A stretch of DNA of 64,000 nt from Leeia aquatica. GTDB lineage: Bacteria; Pseudomonadota; Gammaproteobacteria; Burkholderiales; Leeiaceae. The notes below the pieces were generated by a model. The model was not told the DNA's origin, made no database searches, and saw only the letters and a list, made by a program, of their open reading frames with translations. Below, piece by piece: positions 11,111 to 20,762 of this stretch. Each line of letters starts with the position of its first letter. Positions within the stretch are counted from its first letter, which is position 1. The stretch covers positions 248,001 to 312,000 of the forward strand of contig NZ_JABAIM010000003.1 in the NCBI RefSeq assembly GCF_012641365.1, given 5' to 3'. The position numbers and the translations under genes are program-made.

Positions 11111-11776
11111 TCAGGCCGCTAGTTGCATCCGCCGCGCCAGCGCAGAGCCTTTCTGGCTGACAAACGCCCGCAGTTCGCGCGGATAACCCACGTCCACCGC
11201 CTGCTGCACCGACGGACGATCCGCCAGCGCCTGCCGCCAGGCTTGCAGCTTGGGCAAGCCTGCAAACAGCTGCAGGTCTGCCACTTCGGTCAAAGCCTCA
11301 AAGTAGCGGAAGGCCGGAGCAAATGCAGCATCGACCAGCGAGAATGCGCTCCCGGCAAAGAAGGAGCCCTCGCCCAGCACCGACTCCAGCCGCTCAAACC
11401 GCGTCCGTAGCGCCTGGCCTGCGCGCTGCAGTCCGGCTTCATCGGCAGCCGCATACAGATTACCGATGTCGTTCAGGGTGACTGAGGCAAACTCGATCCA
11501 GCCCCGATGCTGGGCGCGCTGTAGCGCGTCCGTGGGGTGCAATGCAGGCAGGGCCGTATCCTCCAGATACTCGCAGATGACGGCCGACTCGAAGATCGGC
11601 TGCCCTTCCACCAGCAGCAGCGGAGTCTTGCCGGTGGGTGACAGCGCCAAAAACCAGTCCGGCTTGTGGGCGAGGTCAATGTCCACCCGCTCGAACGGCA
11701 CCCCCTTCTCCTGCAGGGCAATGGCGGCGCGCTGCACATAGGGGCACAGCCGGTGGCTGATGAGGGTCAGCTTCAT
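11111..11776 (-). CDS. Glutathione S-transferase family protein
   Basis: A 221-residue soluble protein with a thioredoxin-like N-terminal domain (LISHRLCPYVQRAAIAL; SPTGKTPLLLVEG with the cis-Pro; ESAVICEYLED, the Glu-Ser pair that binds the gamma-glutamyl group of glutathione). An all-helical C-terminal domain follows (FSLVDAAFAPAFRYF). The CPYV motif resembles omega/SspA-like or stringent-starvation-type GSTs. It overlaps the upstream DoxX gene by four bases (ATGA), so the two form an operon. A role in detoxification or thiol chemistry is inferred; the substrate is unknown. Confidence 0.88.
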   Translation of the reverse strand: MKLTLISHRLCPYVQRAAIALQEKGVPFERVDIDLAHKPDWFLALSPTGKTPLLLVEGQPIFESAVICEYLEDTALPALHPTDALQRAQHRGWIEFASVTLNDIGNLYAAADEAGLQRAGQALRTRFERLESVLGEGSFFAGSAFSLVDAAFAPAFRYFEALTEVADLQLFAGLPKLQAWRQALADRPSVQQAVDVGYPRELRAFVSQKGSALARRMQLAA

Positions 11777-12186
11777 GCGGCACCTCCCATGGTCGTACGG
11801 CTACGCAACGTCAGGGCACCATCACCGACCAGCCACTGCACCAGCGAGGCCACGCTGAGGAACACCGGATATTCCCAGCCACCGCCGGGGCTGGTGTGCA
11901 CCCAGCCATTGCCCAGATGCACCCAGGCTGCCGCCAGCATCACCGGCAACAGCAGCAAGGATACCTGACGAGCATAGATGCCCAGCAGCAAAGCCATCCC
12001 CCCGAGCAGTTCCACCGTAAAGACCGGGTACGCCATCCAGCCGGGGAAGCCGACGCTGGCGAAAAACTGTGCGGTGCCTGGCAGGGTAAACACCAGCAGC
12101 TTCAGCAGCGCGTGCGACATCCACATGATGCCGAGGCTCCAGCGCAGCAAAGTAGCACCCCACTGTTGTTGTGTATTAACAGACAT
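11773..12186 (-). CDS. DoxX family membrane protein
   Basis: A 137-residue inner-membrane protein with four predicted membrane helices. It has DoxX-like features: LLRWSLGIMWMSHALLK in the first helix, GMALLLGIYAR in the second, and a histidine/glycine/tryptophan-rich segment before the last helix. DoxX proteins are small quinone- or sulfur-oxidation-related membrane proteins whose exact role varies. AAGGAG lies eight bases before the ATG. It is co-transcribed with the GST gene and divergent from a LysR regulator, which probably controls the pair. Confidence 0.85.
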   Translation of the reverse strand: MSVNTQQQWGATLLRWSLGIMWMSHALLKLLVFTLPGTAQFFASVGFPGWMAYPVFTVELLGGMALLLGIYARQVSLLLLPVMLAAAWVHLGNGWVHTSPGGGWEYPVFLSVASLVQWLVGDGALTLRSRTTMGGAA

Positions 12187-12228
12187 GTTTAATTACTCCT
12201 TGTTGTAAACAGTGGGTGTAGACTATAT

Positions 12229-12242
12229 TTGCATTCATGCAA
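12229..12242. promoter_or_regulatory. Inverted repeat between doxX and the LysR gene
   Basis: TTGCAT-TC-ATGCAA is a perfect 6-2-6 dyad in an AT-rich 80-bp divergent spacer. It lies just upstream of a minus-strand TATAGT that could be the doxX -10 box. It is a candidate LysR-type binding site. The dyad is seen; the function is inferred. Confidence 0.4.
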
Positions 12243-12266
12243 TGAAAATAAGCATAATCACAAACC

Positions 12267-13148
12267 ATGCATGCAAAAACGCAATACAAGCTCAACGCGG
12301 ATGATCTGATCCTGCTACTGGCCTTGGTGCGAGCTGGCAAGCTGGCACAGGCCGGTGAACGGCTGGGGGTGGATGCCTCGACGGTGTTCCGCAGCATTCA
12401 ACGCATTGAGCGCGGGCTGGGCTGCAATCTGTTTGTCCGCTCGCGACAGGGCTACGCCGCCACCGAACTGGCGCTGCAATTGGCCGAGCAAGCCGAGCAG
12501 ATCGAGATGGCGATTGAGACCGCGCGCTCCAGTGCCCAACAAGCACCGGAGCAACTCAGTGGCAGCGTGCGGCTGACCACCACCGACACCCTCCTGCACG
12601 GGCTGGTGGCCCCTGCCCTGCTCAGCCTGCGTCAGCAACACCCGCTGCTGGCGTTTGAACTCCATACCGGCAATGAACTGGCCAGCCTGACCCGCCGCGA
12701 TGCCGATCTGGCGGTGCGCGCCACGCGCCAGCCGCCCTCGCATCTGGTAGGGCGCAGGCTGGGACCGATTCGGGTCGCCCTCTACGCCCCTGCCGGGACC
12801 CGCATCAGCATGGCGGAAGCGTGCCAAGGGCAGCTGCCGTGGATTACGCCGGATGACGCGCTGCCGGAACATCCATCGGTACGCTGGCGCCGCAAGCATT
12901 ACCCGCGCCTGCAGCCCACCTACCGGGTCAACAGCATCCAGAGCGTACAGGAGCTGGTGTTGCGCGGGCTGGGGGTGGGCATCCTGCCTTGTTTTCTGGC
13001 GAACCCGCAGCCGGGCCTGCAAAGGCTGAGCGATGAACTGCCGGAGTGTCAGACCGACCTGTGGCTGCTGACCCATGCCGAGTCCCGTCATCAGCGGCGG
13101 GTGGCTGTGTGCTATGCCTGGCTGGCCGAGCAGGTCAAACTGCCCTGA
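12267..13148 (+). CDS. LysR family transcriptional regulator
   Basis: A 293-residue regulator with an N-terminal winged helix-turn-helix (DLILLLALVRAGKLAQAGERLG, ASTVFRSIQRIERGLGCNLF), a linker helix and a substrate-binding domain from about residue 95 (VRLTTTDTLLHGLVAP onward; VQELVLRGLGVGILP near the end). It is divergent from doxX-gst by 80 bp with a dyad in the spacer, so doxX-gst is the likely target. The ATG at 12267 lacks a clear ribosome binding site. The inducer is unknown. Confidence 0.9.
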   Translation: MHAKTQYKLNADDLILLLALVRAGKLAQAGERLGVDASTVFRSIQRIERGLGCNLFVRSRQGYAATELALQLAEQAEQIEMAIETARSSAQQAPEQLSGSVRLTTTDTLLHGLVAPALLSLRQQHPLLAFELHTGNELASLTRRDADLAVRATRQPPSHLVGRRLGPIRVALYAPAGTRISMAEACQGQLPWITPDDALPEHPSVRWRRKHYPRLQPTYRVNSIQSVQELVLRGLGVGILPCFLANPQPGLQRLSDELPECQTDLWLLTHAESRHQRRVAVCYAWLAEQVKLP

Positions 13149-13167
13149 TCTTGCGCGCTTTGCCGGT

Positions 13168-13203
13168 AAATTGTTGACAACACAAATTCAAATTGTTGAC
13201 AAT
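13168..13203 (+). promoter_or_regulatory. deo operon promoter with two 13-bp direct repeats
   Basis: AAATTGTTGACAA occurs at 13168-13180 and again at 13190-13202, 22 bp apart, or two helical turns. Each contains the small dyad TTGT-TG-ACAA. The first repeat supplies a perfect -35 TTGACA (13174-13179), and GACAAT at 13198-13203 gives a -10 at 18-bp spacing inside the second repeat. A repressor bound to both would cover the promoter. The identity of the regulator is not known. Confidence 0.55.
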
Positions 13204-13249
13204 ATGGAGGTTCGCTGGCCGCGCCAGCCGCCTTCCATTGGAGCAATCC

Positions 13250-14017
13250 ATGTCCGATCTTCAGACAGCAGCCCTGCGCGCGCTGCAATTGATGGATTTG
13301 ACCAGCCTGAACGACGACGACACCCCGGCCCGGATCGTGTCGCTCTGCCAGCAGGCTGACAGTCCGGCGGGCCAGGTGGCCGCCGTCTGCGTCTACCCGC
13401 GCTTTGTCCCCATCGCCCGCAAAACCTTGCAGGCCCAAGGCACGCCGCATGTCCGCATTGCCACCGTCACCAACTTCCCGCTGGGCGAAGAGGATGTCGC
13501 GATCGCCGTGGCAGAAACCCGCGCGGCCGTCGCTTATGGTGCCGATGAAGTGGACGTGGTATTCCCGTGGCGAGCACTGCAAGCCGGTGATGGCACCGTC
13601 GGCGAACAGCTGGTGCGCGCCTGCAAGGACGTGTGTGGCGACATTCTGCTGAAAGTCATCATCGAGAGCGGTCAGCTGCGCGACCCGGCACTGATTCGCC
13701 AGGCCAGCCAGATCAGCATCGCTGCCGGTGCGGATTTCATCAAGACCTCGACCGGCAAGGTGCCGGTCAATGCCACACTGGAAGCGGCTGAAGTGATGCT
13801 GCAAGTGATTGCAGAAACCGGCGGGCGGTGTGGCTTCAAGGCAGCGGGAGGCGTAAAGTCAGCAGAAGATGCTGCGCGCTATCTGTCGCTGGCCGACCAG
13901 CTGCTGGGGGCCGACTGGGTGACCCCGGCCCATTTCCGCTTTGGCGCATCCAGCCTGCTTAACAACCTGCTGGCGACCCTCGGTCACGGCACGGCATCGA
14001 CCACGCAAGGGTATTGA
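13250..14017 (+). CDS. deoC: Deoxyribose-phosphate aldolase
   Basis: Cleaves 2-deoxyribose-5-phosphate to acetaldehyde and glyceraldehyde-3-phosphate, the last step of deoxynucleoside catabolism. The TIM-barrel class I aldolase shows [20 protein letters not shown] (with a catalytic-region lysine) and DFIKTSTGK, which carries the Schiff-base lysine. At 255 residues it matches the enterobacterial-type enzyme (about 259). GGAG stands seven bases before the ATG at 13250; the longer upstream frame has no good start. It is first in a deoC-deoA-deoB-deoD operon. Confidence 0.96.
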   Translation: MSDLQTAALRALQLMDLTSLNDDDTPARIVSLCQQADSPAGQVAAVCVYPRFVPIARKTLQAQGTPHVRIATVTNFPLGEEDVAIAVAETRAAVAYGADEVDVVFPWRALQAGDGTVGEQLVRACKDVCGDILLKVIIESGQLRDPALIRQASQISIAAGADFIKTSTGKVPVNATLEAAEVMLQVIAETGGRCGFKAAGGVKSAEDAARYLSLADQLLGADWVTPAHFRFGASSLLNNLLATLGHGTASTTQGY

Positions 14018-14020
14018 TCC

Positions 14021-15355
14021 ATGTTCCTGCCTCAAGAAATCATCCGCAAAAAACGCGATCGCCAGCCACTGACGGACGAGGAAATCCGCTTCTTCGTCAA
14101 AGGCATCGCCAGTGGCAGTATCAGCGAAGGCCAGATTGCCGCTTTTGGCATGGCGGTCTACTTCAACGACATGCCGATCAACGAGCGTGTGGCGCTGACG
14201 CTGGCGATGCGCGACTCCGGCATGGTGATGCGCTGGGATGACATGGGCTTTGATGGCCCCATCGTCGACAAGCACTCCACTGGCGGCGTCGGCGACGTGG
14301 TGTCGCTGATGCTGGGGCCGATGGTCGCCGCTTGCGGCGGCATGGTGCCGATGATTGCCGGGCGGGGCCTGGGCCACACCGGCGGCACGCTGGACAAGCT
14401 GGATGCCATCCCCGGCTACAACACCACGCCGGACCATGAGACCTTCCGCCGTGTGGTCAAAGCCCACCGCGTGGCCATTATCGGCCAAACTGGCGACCTG
14501 GCCCCGGCGGACAAGCGCTTCTACGCCACGCGGGACATTACCGCCACCGTGGAATCCATCCCGCTGATCACCGCCTCCATCCTGTCGAAGAAGCTGGCAG
14601 CTGGCCTGCAGGCACTGGTGATGGACGTGAAAACCGGCAGTGGTGCCTTCATGCCCACCTATGAATCGGCAGAAGCCCTGGCACGCAGCATCGTCGGGGT
14701 CGGTAACGGCGCCGGCATGGCCACCACCGCCCTGCTGACCGACATGAACCAGCCGCTGGCGACCTGCGCCGGTAACGCCATTGAAAGCCGCGAGGCAGTA
14801 CGCTATCTGCGGGGCGACATCCGTCCGGCCCGTCTGCATGAAATCACGCTGGCACTGTGTGCGGAAATGCTGCTGGCCGGTAAACTGGCTGACAGCGAAG
14901 CCGAAGCCCGCGCCAAACTGCAGGACGCGCTCGACTCTGGCCGCGCAGCGGCCTGCTTTGGCCAGATGGTCGCGGCGCTGGGCGGCCCGGCTGACTTTGT
15001 CGAGCATTTCGATCGACACCTGCCCACGGCCGCCGTGATCAAGCCCGTCTATGCTGAACGTAGTGGCTTTGTCAGCGCGATGGATACCCGTGAGCTGGGT
15101 CTGACGGTGGTGGCGCTGGGCGGCGGTCGCCGCACCGCCAGCGATCAGCTGGATTACAGTGTGGGCCTGTCCGACTTTGTCGAGCTGGGGCAATCAGTCA
15201 GCAGCGATACCCCGCTGGCGATGGTACATGCCCGCAATGATGCCGAGTATGAAGCAGCCGCCGCCACGGTACGGGCAGCCATTACGCTGGCTGATGCCAA
15301 GCCGGCGGCACACCCCGAGGTGTACCGCAAGATTCGCCTGCAAGACCTCGCTTGA
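14021..15355 (+). CDS. deoA: Thymidine phosphorylase
   Basis: Phosphorolyses thymidine to thymine and 2-deoxyribose-1-phosphate. The 444-residue product has the family signature region ([20 protein letters not shown]), the phosphate site [11 protein letters not shown], and [10 protein letters not shown]. It begins three bases after the deoC stop, so coupling is likely. With DeoB and DeoC it feeds deoxyribose into glycolysis. Confidence 0.97.
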   Translation: MFLPQEIIRKKRDRQPLTDEEIRFFVKGIASGSISEGQIAAFGMAVYFNDMPINERVALTLAMRDSGMVMRWDDMGFDGPIVDKHSTGGVGDVVSLMLGPMVAACGGMVPMIAGRGLGHTGGTLDKLDAIPGYNTTPDHETFRRVVKAHRVAIIGQTGDLAPADKRFYATRDITATVESIPLITASILSKKLAAGLQALVMDVKTGSGAFMPTYESAEALARSIVGVGNGAGMATTALLTDMNQPLATCAGNAIESREAVRYLRGDIRPARLHEITLALCAEMLLAGKLADSEAEARAKLQDALDSGRAAACFGQMVAALGGPADFVEHFDRHLPTAAVIKPVYAERSGFVSAMDTRELGLTVVALGGGRRTASDQLDYSVGLSDFVELGQSVSSDTPLAMVHARNDAEYEAAAATVRAAITLADAKPAAHPEVYRKIRLQDLA

Positions 15356-15396
15356 ACTGACGCGGATGTCTGTCCGGCATCCGCAGGAGAAGCCGC

Positions 15397-16593
15397 ATGA
15401 AACGCGCCATCATTCTGGTACTGGATTCGCTGGGCATCGGTGCAACGGCCGATGCCGTCCGCTTCGGCGATGTCGGCAGCAATACCCTCGGGCATATTGC
15501 GCAGACTGCCGCCCAGGCAGGCCATGCCTTGACGCTGCCTCACCTGTCCCGGCTGGGGCTGGCCCATGCCTGCGAGGCCTCATCCGGTTACTTTCCGGAA
15601 GGGATGGACCGCGCCGCGCCGATCTCGGCCTGGGGTTACGCCCGCGAACTCTCCAGCGGCAAGGATACGCCGTCCGGCCACTGGGAGATTGCCGGGGTAC
15701 CGGTGCTGTTTGACTGGGGCTATTTCAGCGACAAGACCAACAGTTTCCCGCAGGAACTGCTGGACAAGCTGGTCGCCCGCGCAGGGTTGCCTGGCTATCT
15801 GGGCAACTGCCACGCTTCCGGCACCGACATCCTCACCCGCCTCGGCGTGGAACACATGCAAAGTGGCAAACCGATCTTCTACACCTCGGCAGATTCGGTG
15901 TTCCAGATTGCCTGCCATGAGGAAAGCTTCGGGCTGGAGCGGCTGTACGAGCTGTGCCGTATCGCCCGCGAAGAACTCGGCCCCTACAATATCGGTCGGG
16001 TGATTGCCCGCCCCTTTGTGGGGCACGGCCCGGACGACTTTGCCCGTACCGGCAACCGCAAGGATCTGGCTGTGGAACCGCCCGCGCCCACCGTGCTGCA
16101 AAAATTGCAGGAAGCCGGGGGTGAAGTGGTCTCGGTCGGCAAGATTGCCGACATCTATGCCCACGTCGGCATCACCCGCAAGGTCAAGGCCACCGGCATT
16201 CCCGAGCTATGGGATGCGACACTGGCGGAGCTGGACCGCGCGGGTGACCGCACGCTGGTGTTCACCAACTTTGTGGATTTCGACTCCAGCTATGGTCATC
16301 GCCGCGATACGCTGGGCTATGCCCGTGCGCTGGAACAATTCGACCAGCGCCTGCCGGAGCTGCTGGCCCGAATGGGCGAGGACGATATCCTGATCCTGAC
16401 CGCCGACCACGGCTGCGACCCGACCTGGCCGGGCTCGGACCACACCCGCGAGCATATTCCGGTGCTGTGCTATGGCAAGCAGGTCGCTGCGGGTCCGCTG
16501 GGTGAGCGCAGCACCTTTGCCGACATTGGTCAGAGCATCGCCCACCATTTTGGCCTGAGTCCGATGGACTACGGCAGCAACTTCCTGAACTGA
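15397..16593 (+). CDS. deoB: Phosphopentomutase
   Basis: Interconverts (deoxy)ribose-1-phosphate and 5-phosphate, linking the phosphorylases to DeoC. It belongs to the alkaline phosphatase superfamily: metal and nucleophile motifs DSLGIGA at the N-terminus, [10 protein letters not shown] with the phosphorylated threonine, and [16 protein letters not shown] near the C-terminus. The length is 398 residues, as expected. AGGAG precedes the ATG by about nine bases. Third gene of the deo operon. Confidence 0.97.
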   Translation: MKRAIILVLDSLGIGATADAVRFGDVGSNTLGHIAQTAAQAGHALTLPHLSRLGLAHACEASSGYFPEGMDRAAPISAWGYARELSSGKDTPSGHWEIAGVPVLFDWGYFSDKTNSFPQELLDKLVARAGLPGYLGNCHASGTDILTRLGVEHMQSGKPIFYTSADSVFQIACHEESFGLERLYELCRIAREELGPYNIGRVIARPFVGHGPDDFARTGNRKDLAVEPPAPTVLQKLQEAGGEVVSVGKIADIYAHVGITRKVKATGIPELWDATLAELDRAGDRTLVFTNFVDFDSSYGHRRDTLGYARALEQFDQRLPELLARMGEDDILILTADHGCDPTWPGSDHTREHIPVLCYGKQVAAGPLGERSTFADIGQSIAHHFGLSPMDYGSNFLN

Positions 16594-16607
16594 ACACGGA
16601 GTCTTCC

Positions 16608-17318
16608 ATGCCTACACCTCATATTGGCGCCCAGCCGGGCGATTTTGCTGAAACCGTGATCATGCCGGGCGACCCGCTGCGCGCGCAGCTGATTGCCGAA
16701 ACCTGGCTGAGCGACGCGCGCCAGGTCACCTCTGTGCGCAATATGTTCGGCTACACCGGCCACTACAAGGGCAAGCGCCTGTCGATCATGGCACACGGCA
16801 TGGGCATTCCGTCCGCCAGCATTTACGCCACCGAGCTGATCCGTGAATACGGGGTGAAGAACATCATCCGCGTCGGCTCCTGCGGCGCGCTGTCGACCGA
16901 AGTGAAGCTGCGTGACGTGATCATTGCCATGGGTGCCAGCACCGACAGCAAGGTCAACCGCATGCGTTTCATGGACCACGATTTTGCCGCCATTGCCGAC
17001 TTTGACCTGCTGCAGACCGCTGTCAGCGTCGCCAAGACTCAAGGCAAGGCCGTGCGGGTGGGCAATGTGTTCTCTGCCGACCTGTTCTACACCCCGCAAC
17101 CGCAGATGTTCGACGTGATGGAGAAGATGAAGGTGCTGGCGGTTGAAATGGAAGTGGCCGGTCTGTATGGCCTGGCTGCCGAGTTCGGCGCCCGTGCACT
17201 GGGCATCCTCACCGTCTCCGACCACATCCGCACCGGCGAGGCCACCACCGCCGAAGAGCGACAAAAGACCTTTGCCGACATGATCGAGATCGCCCTCGAT
17301 ACCGCCATCCAGCTGTAA
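16608..17318 (+). CDS. deoD: Purine-nucleoside phosphorylase, DeoD type
   Basis: Phosphorolyses purine (deoxy)nucleosides to the free base and (deoxy)ribose-1-phosphate; DeoD enzymes are hexamers. The 236-residue product begins [15 protein letters not shown] and shows [28 protein letters not shown] and the C-terminal VSDHIRTGE carrying the catalytic aspartate. Fifteen bases separate it from deoB, and a terminator follows at 17341, ending the operon. Confidence 0.97.
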   Translation: MPTPHIGAQPGDFAETVIMPGDPLRAQLIAETWLSDARQVTSVRNMFGYTGHYKGKRLSIMAHGMGIPSASIYATELIREYGVKNIIRVGSCGALSTEVKLRDVIIAMGASTDSKVNRMRFMDHDFAAIADFDLLQTAVSVAKTQGKAVRVGNVFSADLFYTPQPQMFDVMEKMKVLAVEMEVAGLYGLAAEFGARALGILTVSDHIRTGEATTAEERQKTFADMIEIALDTAIQL

Positions 17319-17340
17319 GACAGGGCGGTCACGCTACAGC

Positions 17341-17370
17341 AAAGCGCCACCCAGGAGGTGGCGCTTTTCA
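17341..17370 (+). terminator. Terminator of the deo operon
   Basis: AAAGCGCCACC (17341-17351) pairs perfectly with GGTGGCGCTTT (17357-17367) around a five-base loop. A four-T run is included. Confidence 0.85.
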
Positions 17371-17443
17371 CTAAAGGCCAGTAGGCACCCTTGCTGCTGC
17401 AGTGCTAGCATCCCGCGCTTGTCTATCCTGCCCGGATTGCGCC

Positions 17444-19276
17444 TTGGCCACCCTGATCCCCAACCTGAACAGCAGCCTTCCACGCATGACCTCCGGCGAA
17501 AAACGTTTCGCACGCCGCCTTGAGGCCTTGCTGGAAGACGACTATCTCTGCTGGTATGACGTGACGGTGGGCGTCAAGCGACGCAGGCCGGATTTTCTGA
17601 TTCTGAACCCCCACCGTGGCCTGCTGGCGCTGGAGGTCAAGGACTGGAAGCTGGAAAGCATCCAGTCCATTGACCCTACCCTGGTCCAGGCTGAATTCAA
17701 TGGTCGCTTGGTACGGGATGTGAACCCGCTGCTCAAGGCACGCGACTTCATGAATGTCACGGTCGACCTGCTAAAGCGGGACCCCCTCCTGCTGCAGTCA
17801 CCAGACAGTCGACACGCTGGCAAGCTGTGCATGCCTTATGGCTATGGTCTGGTGCTCAGCAAGATCAATCGCAAGGCCTTTATGGAATCCGGCCTGCAGG
17901 ATGTACTGGCGCCCCATCTGGTCATTTGTCAGGACGAAATGACCGAGGGCATGGAAGCGGAAGCCTTCCAGCTGCAGCTATGGGGCATGTTCCCCCAACC
18001 CTTTTCCTGTCGTCTGACCCTGCCGCAGATCGACCGTATTCGCTGGCACCTGTTTCCGGATGTACGTATCGTTCATCAGCACACCTTGTTTGATGCTGAT
18101 GATACGACAGTCCCTCAGGCACCGGACCTGATCCGCATTATGGACCTGCAACAGGAGCAACTGGCACGCAGTCTGGGCGAAGGCCACCGCGTAATCCATG
18201 GTGTGGCCGGATCAGGCAAGACCATGATTTTGGGTTACCGTGCCGAATATCTGGCGAAAGCGGCCAGCAAGCCCATCCTGATTCTTTGCTTCAATCGTGC
18301 GCTGGCGCAGCGGCTGGCCGGCTGGATGATCAGTAAAGGACTGGAGCAGCGCGTCACCGTACGTACCCTGCACAGTTGGTGCAGTGACATGATCACCACC
18401 TACCAGTTACCCCGCCCGCCGCAGGATGAGGGCCGCTTTGCCGCCATGGTGCAGACCGTGATTGACGGCGTGAACCAGCAGCAGGTACCGGCAGGACAGT
18501 ACAGCGCGGTACTGATTGATGAGGGTCATGACTTCGAACCCGAGTGGTTCCGCTTGATCGTACAGATGGTCGACCCGGATACCAACGCCTTGCTGGTGAT
18601 GTACGACAGTGCGCAGGATATTTATCAGAAAACCCGCAAACGGCGCTTCAGCTTTGCCAGCGTCGGCATCCAGGCACAGGGCAGAACCACCATCTTGCGC
18701 CTGAACTACCGAAATACCGCCGAGGTACTCGGGGTTGCGCATGCCTTCGCGCAAGAGCTGCTGACCGCCGAAGAGGCGGAAGAAGACGGGGTACCGCTGG
18801 TGGCACCGCAAAGTGCGGGGCGGCATGGTCCAGCGCCTGAGTTTATTCAGCTCCCGTCTTTCCGTGAAGAGATCCTGCTGGTGGCCGACAAGCTGCGTGC
18901 TGCCAATGAGGCGGGCACAGCCTTGCAGGACATGGCGGTACTGGTTTACCGCAAACAGCAAGTCAGCATGGTCACCGACTGGCTGCAGCAATCGGGTATT
19001 CCGGCACAAGCTCTCTCCAGCAAAGCGGCTGAGCAGGGCAAGGAAGCCGTCAACGTCCTGACCATGCACGCGAGCAAAGGGCTAGAATTTTCGACAGTAG
19101 CCCTGTCCGGCCTGGGGGACTTGCCTTATGCCAGTCACGATGCCAACGAACAAGCCCGTGTCTTGTACGTCGGCATGACGCGTGCCATGCAGCAGTTGAT
19201 CCTGACCGCCAGCCAGGACTCCGACTTTACCCGCAAATTACAGCAAGCTTGCGCCCCTGCTCAGCAGGCCGCCTGA
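17444..19276 (+). CDS. NERD-domain superfamily 1 helicase
   Basis: A 610-residue protein with two parts. The N-terminal 130 residues form a NERD (nuclease-related) domain, with the PD-(D/E)xK-like core RRPDFLILN...LLALEVKDWK. A UvrD/Rep-like helicase follows: motif I GVAGSGKT near 255, motif II LIDEGHDF, motif III region LVMYDSAQDIYQ, motif IV LRLNYRN, motif V-like MHASKGLEF and motif VI YVGMTRA. I chose a TTG start at 17444 because it gives the ATLIPNLNSS opening that fits such proteins; no good ribosome binding site is visible. Functions of NERD helicases are poorly known; repair or defence is possible. It is a single gene, convergent with ubiA. Confidence 0.85.
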   Translation: MATLIPNLNSSLPRMTSGEKRFARRLEALLEDDYLCWYDVTVGVKRRRPDFLILNPHRGLLALEVKDWKLESIQSIDPTLVQAEFNGRLVRDVNPLLKARDFMNVTVDLLKRDPLLLQSPDSRHAGKLCMPYGYGLVLSKINRKAFMESGLQDVLAPHLVICQDEMTEGMEAEAFQLQLWGMFPQPFSCRLTLPQIDRIRWHLFPDVRIVHQHTLFDADDTTVPQAPDLIRIMDLQQEQLARSLGEGHRVIHGVAGSGKTMILGYRAEYLAKAASKPILILCFNRALAQRLAGWMISKGLEQRVTVRTLHSWCSDMITTYQLPRPPQDEGRFAAMVQTVIDGVNQQQVPAGQYSAVLIDEGHDFEPEWFRLIVQMVDPDTNALLVMYDSAQDIYQKTRKRRFSFASVGIQAQGRTTILRLNYRNTAEVLGVAHAFAQELLTAEEAEEDGVPLVAPQSAGRHGPAPEFIQLPSFREEILLVADKLRAANEAGTALQDMAVLVYRKQQVSMVTDWLQQSGIPAQALSSKAAEQGKEAVNVLTMHASKGLEFSTVALSGLGDLPYASHDANEQARVLYVGMTRAMQQLILTASQDSDFTRKLQQACAPAQQAA

Positions 19277-19281
19277 ACCCC

Positions 19282-20154
19282 TCAGTGCAGCATACTGTCC
19301 AGCAAGATGCCGCCGAACAGGGCAGCGCCGAACCAGTTGTTGTGGCGGAAGGCGGCGAAGCAGCCTTCGCGGCTGCGGTGGCGGATGAGGTGGTAGTGAT
19401 ACAGGGCCATCGCGGCGGCAGCGGCTACGCCAGCGTAGTAGGGCCAGCCGCGCTGCAGGTGCAGGCCGAGCAGGGTGATCAGCAGCAGGCTGAGGCTGTA
19501 GCAGAGCATCACCGCCAGCACGTCAAAGCGGCCAAAGGTGAGCGCTGAGGTGCGGATGCCGATGCGGATATCGTCATCGCGGTCGACCATCGCGTACTCG
19601 GTATCGTAGGCCACTGTCCACAGCACATTGGCGAGCAGCAGCCACCACGCCTCCAGCGGAATCTGCCCTTGCAGGGCGGCGTAGGCCATCGGGATGCCAA
19701 AGCCGAAGGCAATGCCCAGATACGCTTGCGGGATGGCAAAGAAGCGCTTGAAGAAGGGATAGCTGGCGGCAATGAAGGCCGCAGGCAAGGTCAGCCACAG
19801 CGCCAGTGCGGGCAGCGGCAAGGCCACCAGCAAGGCCAGCAGCGCCAGCCCGGCGGCGGTCAGCAAGGCATCACGCGGTTTCAGCTCACCGGACACCAAA
19901 GGCCGTTGCGCCGTGCGTTTGACGTGACCGTCAAAATCACGGTCAGCCCAGTCGTTGATGGCGCAGCCTGCCGCCCGCATCAGGATGGTGCCAATGACAA
20001 AGATCAGCACCACCAGCGGCTGTGGCCTGCCCTGCCCGGCCAGCCATAGTGCCCACAGGGTGGGCCACAGCAGCAGCAGGGTGCCAATCGGTTTGTCAAA
20101 GCGGGTCAGCCGGGCGTAGGCCCACAGCGTACGCCGCCAGTCAGTATTCGACAT
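19282..20154 (-). CDS. ubiA: 4-hydroxybenzoate polyprenyltransferase
   Basis: An integral membrane enzyme that attaches the polyprenyl tail (made by IspB) to 4-hydroxybenzoate in ubiquinone synthesis. Both magnesium-binding aspartate motifs are present: [15 protein letters not shown] about residue 70-85 and [12 protein letters not shown] about 190-200. Eight or nine hydrophobic helices are evident. At 290 residues it is full length. It overlaps the end of ubiC by 14 bases, so ubiC-ubiA are co-transcribed, supplying then using 4-hydroxybenzoate. Confidence 0.97.
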   Translation of the reverse strand: MSNTDWRRTLWAYARLTRFDKPIGTLLLLWPTLWALWLAGQGRPQPLVVLIFVIGTILMRAAGCAINDWADRDFDGHVKRTAQRPLVSGELKPRDALLTAAGLALLALLVALPLPALALWLTLPAAFIAASYPFFKRFFAIPQAYLGIAFGFGIPMAYAALQGQIPLEAWWLLLANVLWTVAYDTEYAMVDRDDDIRIGIRTSALTFGRFDVLAVMLCYSLSLLLITLLGLHLQRGWPYYAGVAAAAAMALYHYHLIRHRSREGCFAAFRHNNWFGAALFGGILLDSMLH

Positions 20155-20707
20155 GCAATCGCTCCCACAAGGTGGGCAAAAAGACTTCGGTGACCATCAA
20201 GGGCGCCCCCCGCAGCAGGAACACGGAGCGCCGCGCCCACAGGGTTCCGCAACGTTGCCCGACAGCACGCTCGGCTTGTCGGTGCAATGGGTGTCGGGCG
20301 CTGATCTGCCGGTAGCACAGCGCCTGTCGGCTGACGCGCGGATCGGTAAACAGTACCTCCGCCAGCGGGCGGTTACCCAGGTGCAATACGGGTTGCCAGC
20401 TGCCACGAATGGCGGCCAGCGGGGCAATGCTATGGCCGATCACCACGGGTTGACCATCCAGCGTGAGCGTGACATCACGCACCAGGGTGCGCAAACGGCG
20501 CAGCAGCCCGACCGCGTGAAATTCGTCGGCATGCGGCATGCCTACCGTAGACACCACATGCCGAACCGCGAAACGGCTGGACAGGCTGCGCAAGCGCCAA
20601 GTCAGCGAGCCGGGCGCAGACAGCCATTGTTGCTGCACCCGGTCGATGCGCGGCAAGGTTTGTGACCAGCCGTCACCATCCGGTGCGTGAAGACAGGGGT
20701 TATGCAT
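20141..20707 (-). CDS. ubiC: Chorismate lyase
   Basis: Converts chorismate to 4-hydroxybenzoate and pyruvate, the first committed step of ubiquinone synthesis. The 188-residue product shows the family pattern: a central [10 protein letters not shown] strand, [15 protein letters not shown], and the C-terminal region [21 protein letters not shown] in separate strands, with the active-site arginine and glutamate. It overlaps ubiA. The next upstream gene on this strand is the response regulator 56 bases away, so read-through from the signalling island is possible. Confidence 0.93.
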   Translation of the reverse strand: MHNPCLHAPDGDGWSQTLPRIDRVQQQWLSAPGSLTWRLRSLSSRFAVRHVVSTVGMPHADEFHAVGLLRRLRTLVRDVTLTLDGQPVVIGHSIAPLAAIRGSWQPVLHLGNRPLAEVLFTDPRVSRQALCYRQISARHPLHRQAERAVGQRCGTLWARRSVFLLRGAPLMVTEVFLPTLWERLHVEY

Positions 20708-20762
20708 ACGGCGCCATTATGCCAGATGGCGCCGCAGCGACACAGCGAACGACGATTGCGGG

